Below are positions 4,775 through 6,464 of a stretch of 6,464 nucleotides of DNA, one piece after another; the first letter of the stretch is position 1, and every line of letters begins with the position of its first letter. The stretch is from Geobacter sp. (GTDB taxonomy: Bacteria > Desulfobacterota > Desulfuromonadia > Geobacterales > DSM-12255): assembly GCA_012026855.1 (NCBI GenBank), contig VEOV01000107.1:1-6464 (forward strand), written 5' to 3'. The position numbers and the translations under genes were made by a program. The notes under the pieces are model-generated. The model was not told where the DNA came from. It did not search any database and worked only from the letters and a program-made list of their open reading frames with translations.

Positions 4775-5593
4775 CTATTTGCGAAACATTTCCAGCAGGT
4801 AGAGCACGATCTCGATGGCGATGAGCACGATAATGATCCATTCGAGCCGGGCGGCGCGGCGGGCGTGGGACAGGCCGGTGAAGACGCCGGTCATGTCCAG
4901 CAGGGGTTCAGATTTATGCTTGATCTCCAGGTAGCGCTGGTTGAGTTCGAACAGGGCGGCCATGGTTGTGTAGAGGCGGTCTGCCTCTGGGTTGTCCCAG
5001 GTGATGTCGGGCTTGTCCAGTACCATGATATGGGCGATGGAGGTGAATTTGAAACTGAGAATGGAAGAAGCCAGTCTTGCCATGTCCCGGTCCGGCAGTT
5101 CCAGTTTACCCTTGTCAAGATTGCTGATCAGCCCTTCAACTTCGTCAAAGACTACATCGATCCGCTCCTCGATTCTTTCCAGCGCCACTGACTTGGCAAT
5201 GACAAAACAGATGATATCCATGAAGGCCATGTTGAAGGCGGGCATGACCGTGCGCTCATTGGCAATGAGCGATTTCTTCGTTGGGTCGATCTCCAGCCGG
5301 TACTCTTCCTGATAGGGGAGCTGGGCCTGCTTTTTCAGGGATTCTGCATACCGGGGTAGGGTGCCGAGAAAACTGGTGATGATCTCGGCTGAGCAGTTGA
5401 GAAAGACCACTCCGCCGAAATAGTAGAGATAAACCTGCTCCTGGTCGCTGCCGGCTGCCAGGGCGAAGGTCACCGGATTGAGCTTCATCGGCTCTTCCCA
5501 GCGATACTTGCGGTTCAGGCCCAGTTTGCCTGCCAGGCGGTTCAGGTCAAGCTCGCCGCCGAAGGTAAATGCCTTGAAAGTGAACAGTTCCAT
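4775..5593 (-). CDS. RMD1/YagE family (DUF155) protein with C-terminal membrane anchor
   Basis: This 272-residue protein matches the DUF155 (RMD1/YagE) family, known from yeast and mitochondrial proteins and many bacteria; its molecular function in bacteria is not established. Seen: the core strand motif VYLYYFGGVVFLNCS (54-68), a central acidic helical region with ERIEERIDVVFDEVEGL (139-155), and the family's C-terminal block LNQRYLEIKHKSEPLLDM (217-234). A single hydrophobic segment follows (about 251-269), ending in the short basic tail RK. The protein is therefore likely cytoplasmic and tail-anchored in the inner membrane. The ATG at 5593-5591 is preceded by AGAGGAGAA with about 10 nt spacing. 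It follows the SulP gene by 30 nt on the same strand and is probably co-transcribed with it, hinting at a membrane-linked role, though this is inference. It converges with the DUF1450 gene and shows no visible terminator. Confidence 0.88.
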   Translation of the reverse strand: MELFTFKAFTFGGELDLNRLAGKLGLNRKYRWEEPMKLNPVTFALAAGSDQEQVYLYYFGGVVFLNCSAEIITSFLGTLPRYAESLKKQAQLPYQEEYRLEIDPTKKSLIANERTVMPAFNMAFMDIICFVIAKSVALERIEERIDVVFDEVEGLISNLDKGKLELPDRDMARLASSILSFKFTSIAHIMVLDKPDITWDNPEADRLYTTMAALFELNQRYLEIKHKSEPLLDMTGVFTGLSHARRAARLEWIIIVLIAIEIVLYLLEMFRK

Positions 5594-5623
5594 AGTGTCA
5601 GTTCTCCTCTGGAATTGGCCTTG

Positions 5624-6464
5624 CTACTCATCCCAGTCGCTCCACGCCACCTGATGCCGGTCAAGATAATGATCAACCATCTGGCCAACTGTCGGCAGGA
5701 AGTTTTCGCCACCGATTTTGTCAAACAGGCCGTAGCGCTTCAGCCGGTCCTTAACCGGCCCCTTCATCTCGGCAAACCAGAGCTCAATGCCCGATGCCTG
5801 CAGCTCGGCCTGCAGCTCGGCAAGAATGTCAGCCGCAGTAATGTCAATGTCGGTGACCGGTTCGGCGGCAACGGCGATACAGCGGGTTGTTGTCGGGGCA
5901 GTGGCAACAGCTTTCAGTACCTTGGTCCTGAAGATTTCGGCATTGGCGAAAAAGCGCGGCGCGTCCCAGCGGAAGATGACCAGGCCGGGAATGCGCCGCG
6001 CTTCGGGATGGCGGCTGACATCGTGGTAACCCTTGACCCCGTCGACCCGGCCGAGCACGGCACTGTAGGGCCTCCAGGCGTGCCAGATGAAGATCAGCAG
6101 GGCACAGCCGACCGCCAGAAAAATCCCCTGAACCACACCAACCAGCACCACTCCGAAAAAACAGACAAACGACAGGTAGAATTCACCGCGGCGCAGTCTG
6201 TACAGCCGCCGTACCTCGGTGATTTCCATGATTGAAATGCTGGCGGCGATAACAACCGCCCCGAGGGCGGCTACCGGCAGGTACATAATCAGCTTGGGCG
6301 CAAAGATCAGCAGCATGGCCAGGCAGAGTGCCCCGATAACACCGGTCATCTGGGTTTGTGCGCCGGCAGCCTCGGCCACCGGGGTGCGGGAGGCGCTGCT
6401 GCTTACGGAAAATCCCTGGGAAAACCCGGCAGCGACATTGGCAATGCCCAGGACCGCCAACTCC
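5624..6464 (-). CDS. SulP family anion permease with STAS domain, C-terminal half, cut by window edge
   Basis: SulP proteins move sulfate, bicarbonate or other anions across the inner membrane. The 279 codons visible (frame open to the window edge) hold the end of the membrane domain and the whole STAS domain. Seen: ELAVLGIANVAAGFSQGF at the truncated end, the SulP signature region around SSASRTPVAEAAGAQTQ, then hydrophobic segments at about 41-61, 62-78, 95-113 and 112-127 (counting from the TTG codon at 6460). The STAS domain is at about 157-266, with RFFANAEIFR and the TDIDITAADIL loop that corresponds to the anti-sigma-antagonist phosphorylation loop. Threonine 208 follows DI at the usual Ser/Thr place. 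A 12-bp exact tandem repeat (5797-5820) encodes the repeated AELQ within a normal-length STAS helix. The start codon lies outside the window; the leucine codon TTG at 6460 is internal. Substrate cannot be read from the sequence. Confidence 0.93.
   Translation of the reverse strand, partial: ELAVLGIANVAAGFSQGFSVSSSASRTPVAEAAGAQTQMTGVIGALCLAMLLIFAPKLIMYLPVAALGAVVIAASISIMEITEVRRLYRLRRGEFYLSFVCFFGVVLVGVVQGIFLAVGCALLIFIWHAWRPYSAVLGRVDGVKGYHDVSRHPEARRIPGLVIFRWDAPRFFANAEIFRTKVLKAVATAPTTTRCIAVAAEPVTDIDITAADILAELQAELQASGIELWFAEMKGPVKDRLKRYGLFDKIGGENFLPTVGQMVDHYLDRHQVAWSDWDE

Noticed and set aside
5797..5820. Exact 12-bp tandem repeat as a possible slippage or regulatory repeat
   Set aside because: It encodes AELQ twice in a helix of normal STAS length, so it needs no special explanation.
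5615..6235. Plus-strand open frame opposite the SulP STAS region
   Set aside because: The conserved SulP/STAS frame explains this region, and the plus frame lacks a ribosome site or motif.

Overview
The window carries eight protein-coding genes and one regulatory intergenic region. Both edges cut through a gene. Moderate G+C, dense head-to-tail packing and the gene mix (SixA-type phosphatase, CHAD protein, Ppx/GppA, a SulP permease with STAS domain, a YuzB-like DUF1450 protein) suggest a Gram-negative anaerobe of the Geobacter/Desulfuromonadia kind. This is inferred from gene content only; no rRNA or other marker is present.

Region 1 (1-4373, all minus strand) reads as one seven-gene operon. 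In transcription order: a SixA-like histidine phosphatase; a helix-hairpin-helix/alpha-helical protein; two tandem diverged thymidylate-kinase-like P-loop proteins; a small helical protein with a lysine-rich tail; a CHAD-domain protein; and the N-terminal part of a Ppx/GppA phosphatase. Five of the six junctions are 4-nt stop/start overlaps (four ATGA, one TTGA) and the sixth is a 5-nt gap, so translation is probably coupled throughout. CHAD domains bind polyphosphate and Ppx degrades it, so the operon looks built around polyphosphate or a related phosphorylated ligand. The roles of the two kinase-like proteins and the two small helical proteins are unknown. This is the most interesting part of the window.

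Region 2 (4374-4543) is a divergent, AT-rich intergenic region. It has a good -10 element for the plus-strand gene, an inverted repeat (TGTAAC...GTTACA) between the two transcription units, and a small hairpin in the leader of the plus-strand gene.

Region 3 (4544-4759, plus strand) is a 71-residue cysteine-containing DUF1450 (YuzB-like) protein. It converges with region 4 across a 15-nt gap that has no visible terminator.

Region 4 (4775-6464, minus strand) holds the C-terminal half of a SulP-family anion permease with its STAS domain, followed 30 nt later by an RMD1/YagE-family (DUF155) protein with a C-terminal membrane anchor. The two are probably co-transcribed.

No tRNA, rRNA, CRISPR array, insertion sequence or clear intrinsic terminator was seen. 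The only gene-free stretch longer than 100 bases is 4374-4543.
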